Source: Syntrophomonas wolfei subsp. methylbutyratica (GTDB lineage Bacteria > Bacillota > Syntrophomonadia > Syntrophomonadales > Syntrophomonadaceae). Taken from it: 64,000 nucleotides of DNA. Both the position numbers and the translations under genes were made by a program. Shown here piece by piece: positions 52,262 through 60,858 of this stretch; the stretch's first letter is position 1, and each line of letters starts with the position of its first letter. The notes under the pieces are model-generated. The model was not told where the DNA came from and made no database searches. It saw only the letters and a program-made list of their open reading frames with translations. The DNA lies in the NCBI RefSeq assembly GCF_001570625.1, contig NZ_BBQT01000001.1, forward strand, positions 248,001 to 312,000, written 5' to 3'.

Positions 52262-53092
52262 TTAGTAGAGTCTATCCAAAACTTCTTCTTTGATGGTGAA
52301 GCAGTGTTCTTCCGCCGGGAAGGTCCCGGCTTCCACTTCGGCTTTATAGCTTTTCAAGGCTTCCATTATCAATGGTTCCAGGTTGGCAAATTTCCGGACG
52401 AACTTGGGGATAAATCCCTTGAACATCCCCAGCATATCGTTAATCACCAGAACCTGCCCATCGCAATATGGCCCGGCACCGATGCCGATGGTGGGCACGG
52501 ATATTTCTTCCGTAACCCGGCGGGCCAGTTCGCTGGGAACGCATTCTAAAACGATGCAATAGACTCCAGCCTGGTCCAGGGCTCTAGCATCTTCCACCAG
52601 CTTTTTGGCGGTTTCCAGATCTTTGCCCTGTACTTTAAAGCCGCCAAACTGGTGCACCGATTGCGGGGTCAGGCCGATGTGTCCCATAACCGGAATCTGA
52701 GCGTCCAGTATGGCTTTAACTGTATCCACTCTTTCACTGCCGCCTTCCAGCTTTACCGCCTGACAGCCGGCTTCCTGTACGAACCTGCCGGCGTTGCGCA
52801 CAGCTTCCTTTTTCGATATGTGGTAGGAAAGAAAAGGCATGTCTCCTACCACCATGGCGTTCTTGCTGGCCCTCACCACCGTTTTGCTGTGGTGAATCAT
52901 ATCATCCATGGTAACGGCCAGGGTGTTATCATAACCCAATACCACATTGCCCAGAGAGTCGCCTACCAGTATCATGTCGATACCGGCTTCATCCACCATT
53001 CCCGCCAGGGAATAGTCATAAGCAGTGAGCATGCTTATTTTTTCCTTGCGTTTCTTTTTATCCTTTAAAACTGAAACCGTTACTCTTGCCAT
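52262..53092 (-). CDS. panB: 3-methyl-2-oxobutanoate hydroxymethyltransferase PanB
   Basis: The 276-residue protein shows 'KISMLTAYDYSLAGMVDEAGIDMILVGDSLGNVVLGYDNT', 'GDMPFLSY', 'AVKLEGG', 'VMGHIGLTPQSVHQFGGFKVQGK', 'ECVPSELA' and 'TIGIGAGPYCDGQVLVINDMLGM'. It adds a hydroxymethyl group from methylene-tetrahydrofolate to ketoisovalerate, forming ketopantoate. The folate genes just upstream on the same strand make the cofactor. The enzyme for the next step (ketopantoate reductase) may be the neighbouring DUF2520 protein. Confidence 0.97.
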   Translation of the reverse strand: MARVTVSVLKDKKKRKEKISMLTAYDYSLAGMVDEAGIDMILVGDSLGNVVLGYDNTLAVTMDDMIHHSKTVVRASKNAMVVGDMPFLSYHISKKEAVRNAGRFVQEAGCQAVKLEGGSERVDTVKAILDAQIPVMGHIGLTPQSVHQFGGFKVQGKDLETAKKLVEDARALDQAGVYCIVLECVPSELARRVTEEISVPTIGIGAGPYCDGQVLVINDMLGMFKGFIPKFVRKFANLEPLIMEALKSYKAEVEAGTFPAEEHCFTIKEEVLDRLY

Positions 53093-53188
53093 ATTTCTAA
53101 CCTCCTTTAGAACCGGAGATCTACAAACACTGCCGGCGTTCCCCCTGCCTCCAGAGGGAGCAAAACCGTCCTTAATGAAAAGAAGAAA

Positions 53189-54085
53189 CTAGCTGGCCGA
53201 TTCTATCCGGGCCAGTTCACGGAGGAAAAGCTTCTGGAACTCTTCCAAGGACTTTTCATCGATGCTGCCTTTTCCCCGGGCAATCGAGGCGGTATAAAAA
53301 CCTAACCAGCTATACAGTTTCATCAGCTCCGGTGCCATTTCTTCCATACAATGCAGATGGTCCACTACCGTAGCCAAATCGCCTCGAGCAATGGGGCCGG
53401 TCAGGGCTTTGGGTATACCAATATTTTCAATATTTTTAACCGTACCGGATATAAGGGGCAACAAAGCCTTGGCCGCCATGTTCCGGGGTATTCCCGTTGC
53501 TTCCAGAAGTTTAATTCCAAAATCGATAATGGTAACCAGGTAATTGGATACCACACAGGCACCGGCATGGTATAAAGGCTTGGCTCTCCGGTCAATGAAA
53601 AAATATTCCCCTTCCAGGGCCTCTACTATACGGCCCCCCAGGGCATAAGCTTCCTCATCCCCTTCAATGCTGAAAACTGAACCGGGCAGTATCTCTATAG
53701 CCCGGTCGATACTGGCAAAAGCTTGCAGGGGATGCACGGACAAGACCAGGGCACCGAATTCCTTGGCCTGGTCCAGAATCTGCGAAGATTGAGCCCCACT
53801 CATGTGCAAAATGATTTGCCCGGGGCGAAAAGCCCTTTTATCGGCAATCTGCCCTACCACACTGGCAATAGCCGTATCGGAGGTTGTAACAAAGATTATA
53901 TCCGCCGAGTGAGAAACATCTTGAGGTGATGGGTAAGCGGTACAGCCGATCCGTTCCACAAGCTGTTGTGTAGATTCGGATTTAATATCCTGCACACCCG
54001 TAATCTCATAGCCCTTGTTTTTGAGTACCACCCCAACAGCGGTTCCTACCACTCCCGCCCCAATAATACCTATCTTTTCTCTCAT
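53189..54085 (-). CDS. Rossmann-fold / DUF2520 oxidoreductase, possible ketopantoate reductase
   Basis: The ATG at 54085 is preferred over the TTG one codon earlier; GGGGG lies eight bases upstream. The 298-residue protein begins with a NAD(P) site 'KIGIIGAGVVGTAVGVVLKNKGYEITGV', followed by 'SADIIFVTTSDTAIASVV' and 'LSVHPLQAFA', and has an all-helical C-terminal DUF2520 domain ('PLYHAGACVVSNYLVTIIDFGIKLLEATGIP', 'GTVKNIENIGIPKALTGPIARGDL'). No panE-type gene is seen in the window, while panB, panC and panD are, so this enzyme is a fair candidate for reduction of ketopantoate to pantoate. Function is inferred from context and fold. Confidence 0.85.
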   Translation of the reverse strand: MREKIGIIGAGVVGTAVGVVLKNKGYEITGVQDIKSESTQQLVERIGCTAYPSPQDVSHSADIIFVTTSDTAIASVVGQIADKRAFRPGQIILHMSGAQSSQILDQAKEFGALVLSVHPLQAFASIDRAIEILPGSVFSIEGDEEAYALGGRIVEALEGEYFFIDRRAKPLYHAGACVVSNYLVTIIDFGIKLLEATGIPRNMAAKALLPLISGTVKNIENIGIPKALTGPIARGDLATVVDHLHCMEEMAPELMKLYSWLGFYTASIARGKGSIDEKSLEEFQKLFLRELARIESAS

Positions 54086-54207
54086 CAATTAAACCCCCTT
54101 TTGGGTACAGGAGAAATCATATCAGTCTTCCGGCAAACAGCTTGTCGTCTTGTTCACAGAGTGATACCAGCGAGGCTGCCATAACCGGGATTTCTGGTGG
54201 GAGAACC

Positions 54208-54702
54208 TCATACTCTCTTGATTTTCTTGTTTCCTTCCCGGGCTAAGACTCTAATCAACACCTCCTTGATTTTGGCTCCGTCATCAGGAAAGATGAGTTC
54301 CGCATTTACTTCCTGCAAAGGAACCAGTACAAACAAACGCTGCCGCATGAGTGGGTGAGGGACTTTCAATTCCGGAAAATCCAGCACCTCATCTCCAAAT
54401 AAAAGGATATCCAGGTCTATTATCCGAGGGCCCCATTTTTCCTGACGCTGGCGGCCCATTTTAATTTCAATTTTTTGCAAATCCTGCAACAAAGCCAGCG
54501 GCTCCAAAGCCGTTTCGATTTCTATTACCTGATTTATAAAATCATCCTGCTCGGTGCGGCCCCAGGGAGCGGTTAAATAAAGGGAGGAACTCTTAATAAT
54601 CCTGGTTCCTTCCAATTCAGTAATCTTGTTCCTGGCAATAGCCAAATTCTCTTGTTTGAAGCCGCAATTTGAACCTAGTCCTATGTAAACTCTATTTTTC
54701 AT
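54208..54702 (-). CDS. folK: 2-amino-4-hydroxy-6-hydroxymethyldihydropteridine pyrophosphokinase FolK
   Basis: This 164-residue protein has the family pattern 'RVYIGLGSNCGFKQENLAIA', 'SSLYLTAPWGRTEQDDFINQVIEIET', 'EIKMGRQRQEKWGPRIIDLDILLFGDEVL' and 'LKVPHPLMRQRLFVLVPLQEV'. Conserved residues include the RxxxKWGPRxIDLD block, whose aspartates bind magnesium. It activates the pterin with ATP for joining to p-aminobenzoate. It follows folB after 54 bases in the order folP, folB, folK. Confidence 0.97.
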   Translation of the reverse strand: MKNRVYIGLGSNCGFKQENLAIARNKITELEGTRIIKSSSLYLTAPWGRTEQDDFINQVIEIETALEPLALLQDLQKIEIKMGRQRQEKWGPRIIDLDILLFGDEVLDFPELKVPHPLMRQRLFVLVPLQEVNAELIFPDDGAKIKEVLIRVLAREGNKKIKRV

Positions 54703-54756
54703 GAGGGTTCACCCTAAAAAATATCATATAGCGGGGGGAAGAGCAAGAAAATTTCA

Positions 54757-55128
54757 TCATTTCTCTCTTCTAATTTTTACAGCAAAATAATCAAAGTTTC
54801 CTTTCACCGGAGCATCGGGTTTAGATACCTGTACTTCAACTGCCTGCAAAGCGGCAAAGGAATCCAGCAGAGCATGGGCAATCTTCTCGGCCAGGGTTTC
54901 CAAAAGATTATATGATTGGTTTTCGACAATATTTTTCACCAGGTGAAATACTTTATCATAATCAACGCTCAAAGCCAGGTTATCCTGCTCCGCCGCCGCC
55001 TTTATATCAAGAAATAGATCCAGGTCCACCAGAAAGCTCTGGGGGCTTTCTTTTTCCGCTGCCAGTACGCCGTGGCAGGCTTTAAACTCCAGACCCCGGG
55101 CCATTATCTTATCCACTTTCTTATCCAT
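54757..55128 (-). CDS. folB: Dihydroneopterin aldolase FolB
   Basis: The protein has 123 residues. 'DKIMARGLEFKACHGVLAAEKESPQSFLVDLDLFLD' contains the pterin-binding start, 'SVDYDKVFHLVKNIVENQSYNLLETLAEKIAHALL' the conserved YxxxNLLE segment with the catalytic Glu region, and 'VEVQVSKPDAPVKGNFDYFAV' the C-terminal part with the conserved KPxAP motif. It splits dihydroneopterin to 6-hydroxymethyl-dihydropterin. The start overlaps the end of folP by eight bases. Confidence 0.97.
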   Translation of the reverse strand: MDKKVDKIMARGLEFKACHGVLAAEKESPQSFLVDLDLFLDIKAAAEQDNLALSVDYDKVFHLVKNIVENQSYNLLETLAEKIAHALLDSFAALQAVEVQVSKPDAPVKGNFDYFAVKIRREK

Positions 55129-56359
55129 TTTCCCGTATCACCGCATCCGTCATCATAGCTACCCGCTTGCTCTCCCGGACATCATGCACCCGCACTATAT
55201 CCGCGGCATTCATTATGGCCATGGCTACCACCGCCAGGCTGCCCTCCAGGCGCTGCCCCACTTCCAGCTCCAATGTTTGGCCGATAAATGTTTTCCGGGA
55301 AGCCCCTATCAATAGAGGTTGTCCCAGGCTTTTGAATTCCTCCAGCCTTTTTATCAGCAAGCGGTTTTGGGCGAGGTTTTTGCCAAAACCCAGTCCGGGG
55401 TCAATTATTATTTTATTCCGGCCCAGTCCGGCTTCCTGCGCCATTTCTATGGACTGGCCCAGTTCTTTTATAATATCACTTATAAGATCCTGGTAGTGCA
55501 TAAGGTCCTGGGTAACTTTTTCGGCATCGATTACCTGTCCGGATTCATCCCGGAGCTGCATGCGGTTGTGCATCAGTATCACCGGGGCCTGCTTCTCTGC
55601 CAGGACAGGCAAGAGACCGGGGTCAAGCTGCAAGCGTCCGATATCATTTATTAAATGAACGCCTTCATCGAGGCAGGCTCTGGCCACCCCGGCCCGGAAG
55701 GTATCCAGGGAAAGGATAAAACCCTCGCGGGAGAGGCTTTTTACTACCGGCAGGACGCGCCGCAGTTCTTCCGCCTCGTCTATCATTTGGGACTGGGGAC
55801 GGGAGGAGGCTCCTCCGATGTCAATAATATCGGCCCCTTCTTCTCGCATCTCCCGGGCTCGCTCCACCGCCTGGCCGGTTTCCATATAGCGGCCTCCGTC
55901 GGAAAAGGAATCCGGGGTAATATTTAGTATCCCCATAATTAAAGTTCGCTGGCCCAAAGGCAATTCTTTGCCATGAGCCAGCGCTATAGTCCGCTCGCCT
56001 GCTTCCAGATTATCCAGTATTGCTTGAATTTCGGCGGCAATTTTTTTCAAGCCAAAAGGCTGCTTCTTGAGCTTTTCCAGCAGCAGGCCGTAATGTTTTA
56101 GGGTTCCCAGCAACAATATATCAGTAGTCCCTTCCAAATACAGCGCCTCTCGCTTTACGGCGGCTTCGCCTCCTTTGGCCAGCATTTCCTGCTTGATGAT
56201 ATTGGCTGCTATACAGGGTATCCCTTTCAGTTTAATACAGCGAAAAACAGCCTTCGGCAATAGATAGACAAAGGCTGCGGGATCAACCGCTATTTCCTGC
56301 AGAAGCCGCTGGGCTTCCCGGCGGTCATGTATTAATACGGCATGGTGCCCCTGCTGCAT
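55121..56359 (-). CDS. folP: Dihydropteroate synthase FolP with N-terminal extension
   Basis: ATG 56359 has GGAGG eight bases upstream. The TTG just before it is possible too. The catalytic TIM barrel occupies about 130-412, with 'LIMGILNITPDSFSDGGRY', 'GADIIDIGGASSRPQSQMIDEAEELRRVLPVV', 'ILMHNR', 'IIIDPGLGFGKNLAQNR' and 'LIGASRKTFIG'. The first 120 residues are an extra domain ('FRCIKLKGIPCIAANIIKQEMLAKGGEAAV') found in some clostridial DHPS proteins, of uncertain role. The enzyme joins pterin and p-aminobenzoate. It is the first gene of the folate set. Confidence 0.96.
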   Translation of the reverse strand: MQQGHHAVLIHDRREAQRLLQEIAVDPAAFVYLLPKAVFRCIKLKGIPCIAANIIKQEMLAKGGEAAVKREALYLEGTTDILLLGTLKHYGLLLEKLKKQPFGLKKIAAEIQAILDNLEAGERTIALAHGKELPLGQRTLIMGILNITPDSFSDGGRYMETGQAVERAREMREEGADIIDIGGASSRPQSQMIDEAEELRRVLPVVKSLSREGFILSLDTFRAGVARACLDEGVHLINDIGRLQLDPGLLPVLAEKQAPVILMHNRMQLRDESGQVIDAEKVTQDLMHYQDLISDIIKELGQSIEMAQEAGLGRNKIIIDPGLGFGKNLAQNRLLIKRLEEFKSLGQPLLIGASRKTFIGQTLELEVGQRLEGSLAVVAMAIMNAADIVRVHDVRESKRVAMMTDAVIRENG

Positions 56360-56546
56360 CAAGGCTTCCTCCCCGTGATATATTAGTAAGTAAGGAGTTA
56401 GAGGTAAGGGATTTAAGTTGTTTCCTACTACATCTTACTATTCAAGCCCCTACTAACTCACTTTTCATCATTGGTTGTGGCCCCTGGCTTCGTACTTATT
56501 GCTTCCCCTATTTTCATCGGTGATTGTAAGCCCCGGCCATAGGAAA
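56360..56546. repeat. Repeat-filled gap between the HD gene and folP
   Basis: The sequence contains TTAGTAAGTAAGGAGTTAG, CCTACTACATCTTACTATTC and CCTACTAACTCACTTTTCATC with TTGGTTGTGGCCCC. It is the inverted form of the 'GATGAAAAGTG..TTAGTAGG' module at 39103 and resembles 48043-48100 closely. No gene is supported. Confidence 0.78.
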
Positions 56547-57071
56547 TCAGTATTCAAAATTGCTGATGGTAAGCTCCTTATTTTTAAACTTGGGGCATTG
56601 TTCGTTATACTCGCAGTTGCGGCAGACCCGGGACAGGTTGTCGGCCCGGTGCAGCCTCTCGCCCAAAAAACTCATATCCTGTCTAATGTTGCGATGTTCA
56701 TAAACTGCCCGGCTGATCAAGTCTATTTCCAGGGGATTGAAATGAGCGCGAGGCAGGATTTCCCGAGCCAGGCGGGAGCCGAAGGAGGCGTGGTCAATTC
56801 CGGTTTTATATTCCTGCCATTTGCCGATATCATGCAGCAAACCGGCGGCATAAATCACTTCTTTCCCCGCCAGCTTGCCACTAAGACCACTTTCTTTAAC
56901 GAAATAAGCCAGAAGGTTTTGTTCCAGTATTAAAATGTAGGCTATCCGGGCAACATTGAGGTGGTGCTGAAAATCGTGCTGGCAAAATTTGGGTTCCAGC
57001 TCTTCTTCATGATTGCGGCGCATATATTCGGTATAAAACTCGTCATTTATCAGTAGTTCTACTCTCTTCAA
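56547..57071 (-). CDS. HD-domain phosphohydrolase-like protein with C-terminal cysteine cluster, 174 aa
   Basis: The start is TTG at 57071 with GGGGGTG seven bases upstream. The metal-binding HD pattern is visible as an early His in 'CQHDFQHHLNVARIAYIL', the central HD in 'GLLHDIGKWQEYKTG..HASFG' and a later 'YEHRNIRQD'. The C-terminus has 'HRADNLSRVCRNCEYNEQCPK', a CxxC..C cluster that could bind a metal or Fe-S cluster. HD proteins of this size usually hydrolyse nucleotides or phosphate esters; the substrate here is unknown. It lies between ftsH and folP on the same strand. Confidence 0.85.
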   Translation of the reverse strand: MKRVELLINDEFYTEYMRRNHEEELEPKFCQHDFQHHLNVARIAYILILEQNLLAYFVKESGLSGKLAGKEVIYAAGLLHDIGKWQEYKTGIDHASFGSRLAREILPRAHFNPLEIDLISRAVYEHRNIRQDMSFLGERLHRADNLSRVCRNCEYNEQCPKFKNKELTISNFEY

Positions 57072-57226
57072 TTATTTTCACCCCCTGAGCAGTTTTACTG
57101 TTGACTGGTATTAGTTATATTAAACATGCTAGTAAAAAATCCTTCCCTTTTATGGGGAAAATCTAACAGGCAAAAGAACCGTCCCCATGCCCGTGCGGGG
57201 AAATGCCATGACCGGGGTTAATTGCC

Positions 57227-59026
57227 TCAGGCCGGGCGCATTATTTCCTCAAATTCTTCGCCTTCCAGGGTCTCCTGTTCTATCAAACGGGCAGCTACCT
57301 GGTGCAGTTTATCCATATTTTCCTGCAGTATTTTTTCGGCCTTCTTGTAACTGCTTTCCATATAGTGGCTGGCTTCTTTATCTATGGCATAGGCAATGGC
57401 GTCAGAATAGTTGCGATCCCGGGAAATATCCCGCCCCAGGAAGACTTCCTCGCTTTTATGGCCGAAAGTAAGCGGTCCTAATTCTTCCGACATGCCGAAT
57501 TCGGTTATCATCTTCCGTACTATACCGCTGGCCCTTTCCAGGTCATTCTGGGCTCCGGTGCTGATGTCATTTAATACCAGAGCTTCGGCCACCCGCCCGC
57601 CCAAGAGGGTGGTAACTTCGTCCAGCAGGTAGGATTTGGTGATGTAATTGCGGTCTTCTTCCGGCAGCAAGAGGGTATAACCTCCAGCCCGCCCCCGCGG
57701 AATAATGGAGATTTTATGCAATTTATCGGTATGGGGCAGGAAATAGCTGACTACCGCATGCCCGCCTTCATGATAAGCCACCAGGCGTTTTTCTTTTTCG
57801 GAGATAACCCGGCTTTTCTTTTCTGGACCGGCAATGACCCTTTCAATGGATTCTTCCAATTCTTCCATACCGATTTTATTCTTGTTGCGGCGAGCAGTGA
57901 GCAATGCTGCTTCATTAACCATATTGGCCAGGTCAGCTCCGGTAAAACCGGGAGTGCGCTTGGCTAATATTTCCATATTAATATTGTCGTCCAGGGGCTT
58001 GTTCAGGACATGAACCCCCAGTATGGCTTCTCTGCCTTTGACATCAGGTTTGTCTATCAGTATATGCCGGTCAAACCTTCCTGGCCGTAGGAGTGCCGGG
58101 TCCAATATGTCCGGGCGATTGGTGGAAGCCATGACAATAATGGCTTCACCGGTACTGAATCCATCCATCTCCACCAGCAATTGGTTTAAGGTCTGTTCTC
58201 TTTCATCATGTCCACCGCCCAGACCGGCTCCCCGCTGGCGTCCAACCGCATCAATTTCATCAATAAAGACTATACAAGGGGCGTTTTTCTTGGCCTGTTC
58301 GAAGAGGTCGCGGACTCGGGCCGCGCCTACGCCAACAAACATCTCCACAAAGTCCGAACCGCTGATGGAGAAGAAAGGTACTCCAGCTTCGCCGGCCACA
58401 GCCTTGGCCATGAGGGTTTTCCCCGTTCCGGGAGCACCGTAAAGCAGAACCCCGCGGGGAATCTTGGCTCCGATCTGAATAAACTTCTGCGGATTTTTCA
58501 GGAATTCCACTACTTCCTGCATTTCCTCCTTGGCCTCTTCCGCTCCGGCCACATCCTTAAAGGATACTTTTACATCTTCTCCGCTCAACAGGCGGGCTTT
58601 GCTTTTGCCGAATTGCATCACCCGGCCTCCGCCGCCCTGGGTCTGGTTCATAATGAAGAGCAGGAAGACCACCAGAATAATTATGGGAAACAGAGTAGTA
58701 AGCAAGGTCATCCATATGGAAGGGGGCGGCACGGGATGGGTAGTATAATCTACCTTCTTTTCCCGCAGCAGCTTGATAATGTCAGCTTCTTTGGAAACCG
58801 TGGCGGTGAATTTGCTGTTATCTTTTAACTCGCCGCTGAGGTTGTAAACCAGCTCGGCTACTTCTACCTGAACCACCTTCACTTGACCCTGTTCCACCAT
58901 CTGGTAGAACTGGGGCTCGCTAAGTTCCTTGATTTCTATATCCGAGCGGCTCACCATTTTCATGGCAAAGAGAGCCAGGAGTACTATAAGCATATATAGT
59001 GCGATATTTTTTAGAGCTCTATCCAA
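57227..59026 (-). CDS. ftsH: ATP-dependent zinc metalloprotease FtsH
   Basis: The start is TTG at 59026 with GGAGG seven bases upstream. The 599-residue protein has two membrane spans (about 8-25 and 107-127) around an outer domain, then the AAA module with Walker A '[13 protein letters not shown]', Walker B '[12 protein letters not shown]' and the SRH '[22 protein letters not shown]'. The zinc site '[11 protein letters not shown]' follows, with the third ligand region '[23 protein letters not shown]'. It degrades membrane and unstable proteins. A clear promoter lies upstream (59067-59095). Confidence 0.97.
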   Translation of the reverse strand: MDRALKNIALYMLIVLLALFAMKMVSRSDIEIKELSEPQFYQMVEQGQVKVVQVEVAELVYNLSGELKDNSKFTATVSKEADIIKLLREKKVDYTTHPVPPPSIWMTLLTTLFPIIILVVFLLFIMNQTQGGGGRVMQFGKSKARLLSGEDVKVSFKDVAGAEEAKEEMQEVVEFLKNPQKFIQIGAKIPRGVLLYGAPGTGKTLMAKAVAGEAGVPFFSISGSDFVEMFVGVGAARVRDLFEQAKKNAPCIVFIDEIDAVGRQRGAGLGGGHDEREQTLNQLLVEMDGFSTGEAIIVMASTNRPDILDPALLRPGRFDRHILIDKPDVKGREAILGVHVLNKPLDDNINMEILAKRTPGFTGADLANMVNEAALLTARRNKNKIGMEELEESIERVIAGPEKKSRVISEKEKRLVAYHEGGHAVVSYFLPHTDKLHKISIIPRGRAGGYTLLLPEEDRNYITKSYLLDEVTTLLGGRVAEALVLNDISTGAQNDLERASGIVRKMITEFGMSEELGPLTFGHKSEEVFLGRDISRDRNYSDAIAYAIDKEASHYMESSYKKAEKILQENMDKLHQVAARLIEQETLEGEEFEEIMRPA

Positions 59027-59066
59027 AATACTTCCTCCCCATAAAAACCTGGAGAATTTGCGTCAT

Positions 59067-59095
59067 ATTGTAGCATATTAAGCCTTTCTTTTCAA
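59067..59095 (-). promoter_or_regulatory. Sigma-A promoter of ftsH
   Basis: On the minus strand TTGAAA (59095-59090) is followed after 17 bases by TACAAT (59072-59067), about 40 bases before the ftsH start. Confidence 0.7.
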
Positions 59096-59149
59096 TTACG
59101 CCGTAAACGGCAAAATTTATGAGCGGCTGCAAAATGGCATACTTACTAT

Positions 59150-59272
59150 TTGCAAAAAGTTATTTATATTCATTGGCTTGTATAAATATACCGCCGGGCG
59201 TTGCAACCATGCTTCGCCAACGCTCGCTTTGTATATTTATACAAACCTTTATGCAACAAAAAGGATTATTGC
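59150..59272 (+). mobile_element. MITE-like element E4 (about 120 bp)
   Basis: It has TTTGCAAAAAGTTATTTATATTC and GGCTTGTATAAATATACCGC at the left, and GCTTTGTATATTTATACAAAC followed by TGCAACAAAAAGG at the right, with a short core GGGCGTTGCAACCATGCTTCG identical to part of E1. The outermost GAGTC bases have decayed. It lies between tilS and ftsH. Confidence 0.75.
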
Positions 59273-59283
59273 CATTTCATCAA

Positions 59284-60648
59284 TTATAGGTTTTCCTTTC
59301 TAATTATCAGCACTCTTTGGCTCTCCGTATCCACTTCGGCCAGGCGGGATACTCGATAACCGACTATGGCATATACATTTTTCCCCGAGGTTAACAAGGG
59401 AACCCGGGCTCTTTGCTCTCGGGGCAATTTGATATCTATAAAATAATCTTTTACTTTCTTGCTGCCCTTCATTCCCGAAGGCTGAAAACGGTCTCCGGGT
59501 TGGCGCGAGCGTAAGAACAAAGGCTGCTTAAGTTTATCATAATCCAGGCAAGAAGATAAGCCCGGTTGAAAAGTTGCCGGCTGGCCCAGTTCTATAATAT
59601 AGTTTTCTCCGGTTTCGGGAATACTAAGCCGTCCGGGGACGGAAATTGGATAGCAAAAACTTCCTTCTCGAAAGGGCCGGTTCGTGAAGTGCAATTCCCG
59701 GTAAACGCTGCTGACTCGAAGGCCTTGTCTAAGCTGAATATATTTGGAGGAACCGCTTTGATAAAGCAAGCGGAGTATTCTTTGCACATCCTTGAGTTCC
59801 CAACCGCTTTCACCCCGGAGACGAGCCAAGGCTTCTAGAATAAGCCGTTTTTGCAAAGCCGGGTGCTCTTCACCCAGGGCTTTCTTGTCCAAAATTATTA
59901 AACCGGGTTCCTGCCGGAGTAAGAGCTTATCCCAGGAGAAGTGAAGCTGTTTTTCCAAATAATCATTCTCATCACGGGCAATCCCGGCCAGTTGATTCAG
60001 GCTTTCCATAATGCGGGGGTTGTAAGTCTTTTGCAGGTAGGGTATGAGTTCGCGGCGAATACGATTGCGCAAAAAACGCAAATCATTATTACTCTGATCC
60101 AGGCAATAGGGTATTTGGTTTTCATCCAGGTAATGAATAATCTCGGCCTTGGACAAGGCTAATAAGGGGCGAATCAGTTGGCCTTTCCGGGGCATAATTC
60201 CACGCAGCCCTTTAAGCCCGCTTCCCCGGAGCAGGTGCAGCAGGACGGTTTCCGCCTGGTCATCCTGGTGGTGGGCGGTGGCGATGTAATCAGCCTGGAG
60301 TTCCTCCAATTGCTCGAAAAAATACCGATAACGGCAATCCCGCCCGGCTTCTTCCAGGGTCTTTTTCTCCTGAAGGGCCCGGGCCCGGATATCGGCTTGC
60401 CGGGAATAGAAATCTATTCCCCAATTACGACAGTGCTCGCGGACAAATTCCTCTTCCGCAGCGGCTTCCGGGCGCAATCCATGATTAAGATGAAGAGCTG
60501 CCAGGCCTAAATCCATTTCCGCTGTTAATTTATGCATAATATGAAGCAGAGCCATGGAATCCGGCCCGCCGGAAACGCCCAGCAAAACCTTTTTCCCCGG
60601 CTCCAGCAGCTTTTCTTCCCGGATATATTCTCTAACTTTGCGCAGCAT
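59284..60648 (-). CDS. tilS: tRNA(Ile)-lysidine synthetase TilS
   Basis: The 454-residue protein has the PP-loop 'KVLLGVSGGPDSMALLHIM' at about 20-38, 'ALHLNHGLRPEAAAEEEFV', 'IATAHHQDDQAETVLLHLLRGSGLKGLRGI' and 'RNRIRRELIPYLQK' in the catalytic domain, and the C-terminal TilS domain ('LRSRQPGDRFQPSGMKGSKKVKDYFIDIKLPREQRARVPLL'). It attaches lysine to the wobble cytidine of tRNA-Ile(CAU), so that AUA is read correctly. The ATG follows GGAG. The order spoIIE, tilS, ftsH is typical for Firmicutes, although the hpt gene often found between tilS and ftsH is absent here, replaced by element E4. Confidence 0.96.
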   Translation of the reverse strand: MLRKVREYIREEKLLEPGKKVLLGVSGGPDSMALLHIMHKLTAEMDLGLAALHLNHGLRPEAAAEEEFVREHCRNWGIDFYSRQADIRARALQEKKTLEEAGRDCRYRYFFEQLEELQADYIATAHHQDDQAETVLLHLLRGSGLKGLRGIMPRKGQLIRPLLALSKAEIIHYLDENQIPYCLDQSNNDLRFLRNRIRRELIPYLQKTYNPRIMESLNQLAGIARDENDYLEKQLHFSWDKLLLRQEPGLIILDKKALGEEHPALQKRLILEALARLRGESGWELKDVQRILRLLYQSGSSKYIQLRQGLRVSSVYRELHFTNRPFREGSFCYPISVPGRLSIPETGENYIIELGQPATFQPGLSSCLDYDKLKQPLFLRSRQPGDRFQPSGMKGSKKVKDYFIDIKLPREQRARVPLLTSGKNVYAIVGYRVSRLAEVDTESQRVLIIRKENL

Positions 60649-60723
60649 TATCTTTCTCCACCATTAAGAAATCTCCTAGTCTTAATGCTACCCAAGTTTC
60701 CCCCTTTGTCAAACCATGATATC

Positions 60724-60828
60724 AGCTGCAAAAAGCGATAAAATATTCCGGGTGTTGGCTTCGCCAACGTTCGCTTTGTATATTTATGCAACCCATGTGC
60801 TACAAAAAGGGGTTTTTGCAGTGGAGTC
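60724..60828 (+). mobile_element. MITE-like element E5 (about 105 bp)
   Basis: The left side is shortened (GCTGCAAAAAGCGATAAAATATTC) while the right side is intact: GCTTTGTATATTTATGCAACC, TACAAAAAGGGGTTTTTGC, AGTGGAGTC. The centre GGCTTCGCCAACGTTCGC corresponds to the E1 core. It lies between spoIIE and tilS. Confidence 0.72.
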
Positions 60829-60858
60829 AATAATATTTCAGACCGTCCCCATAATATA

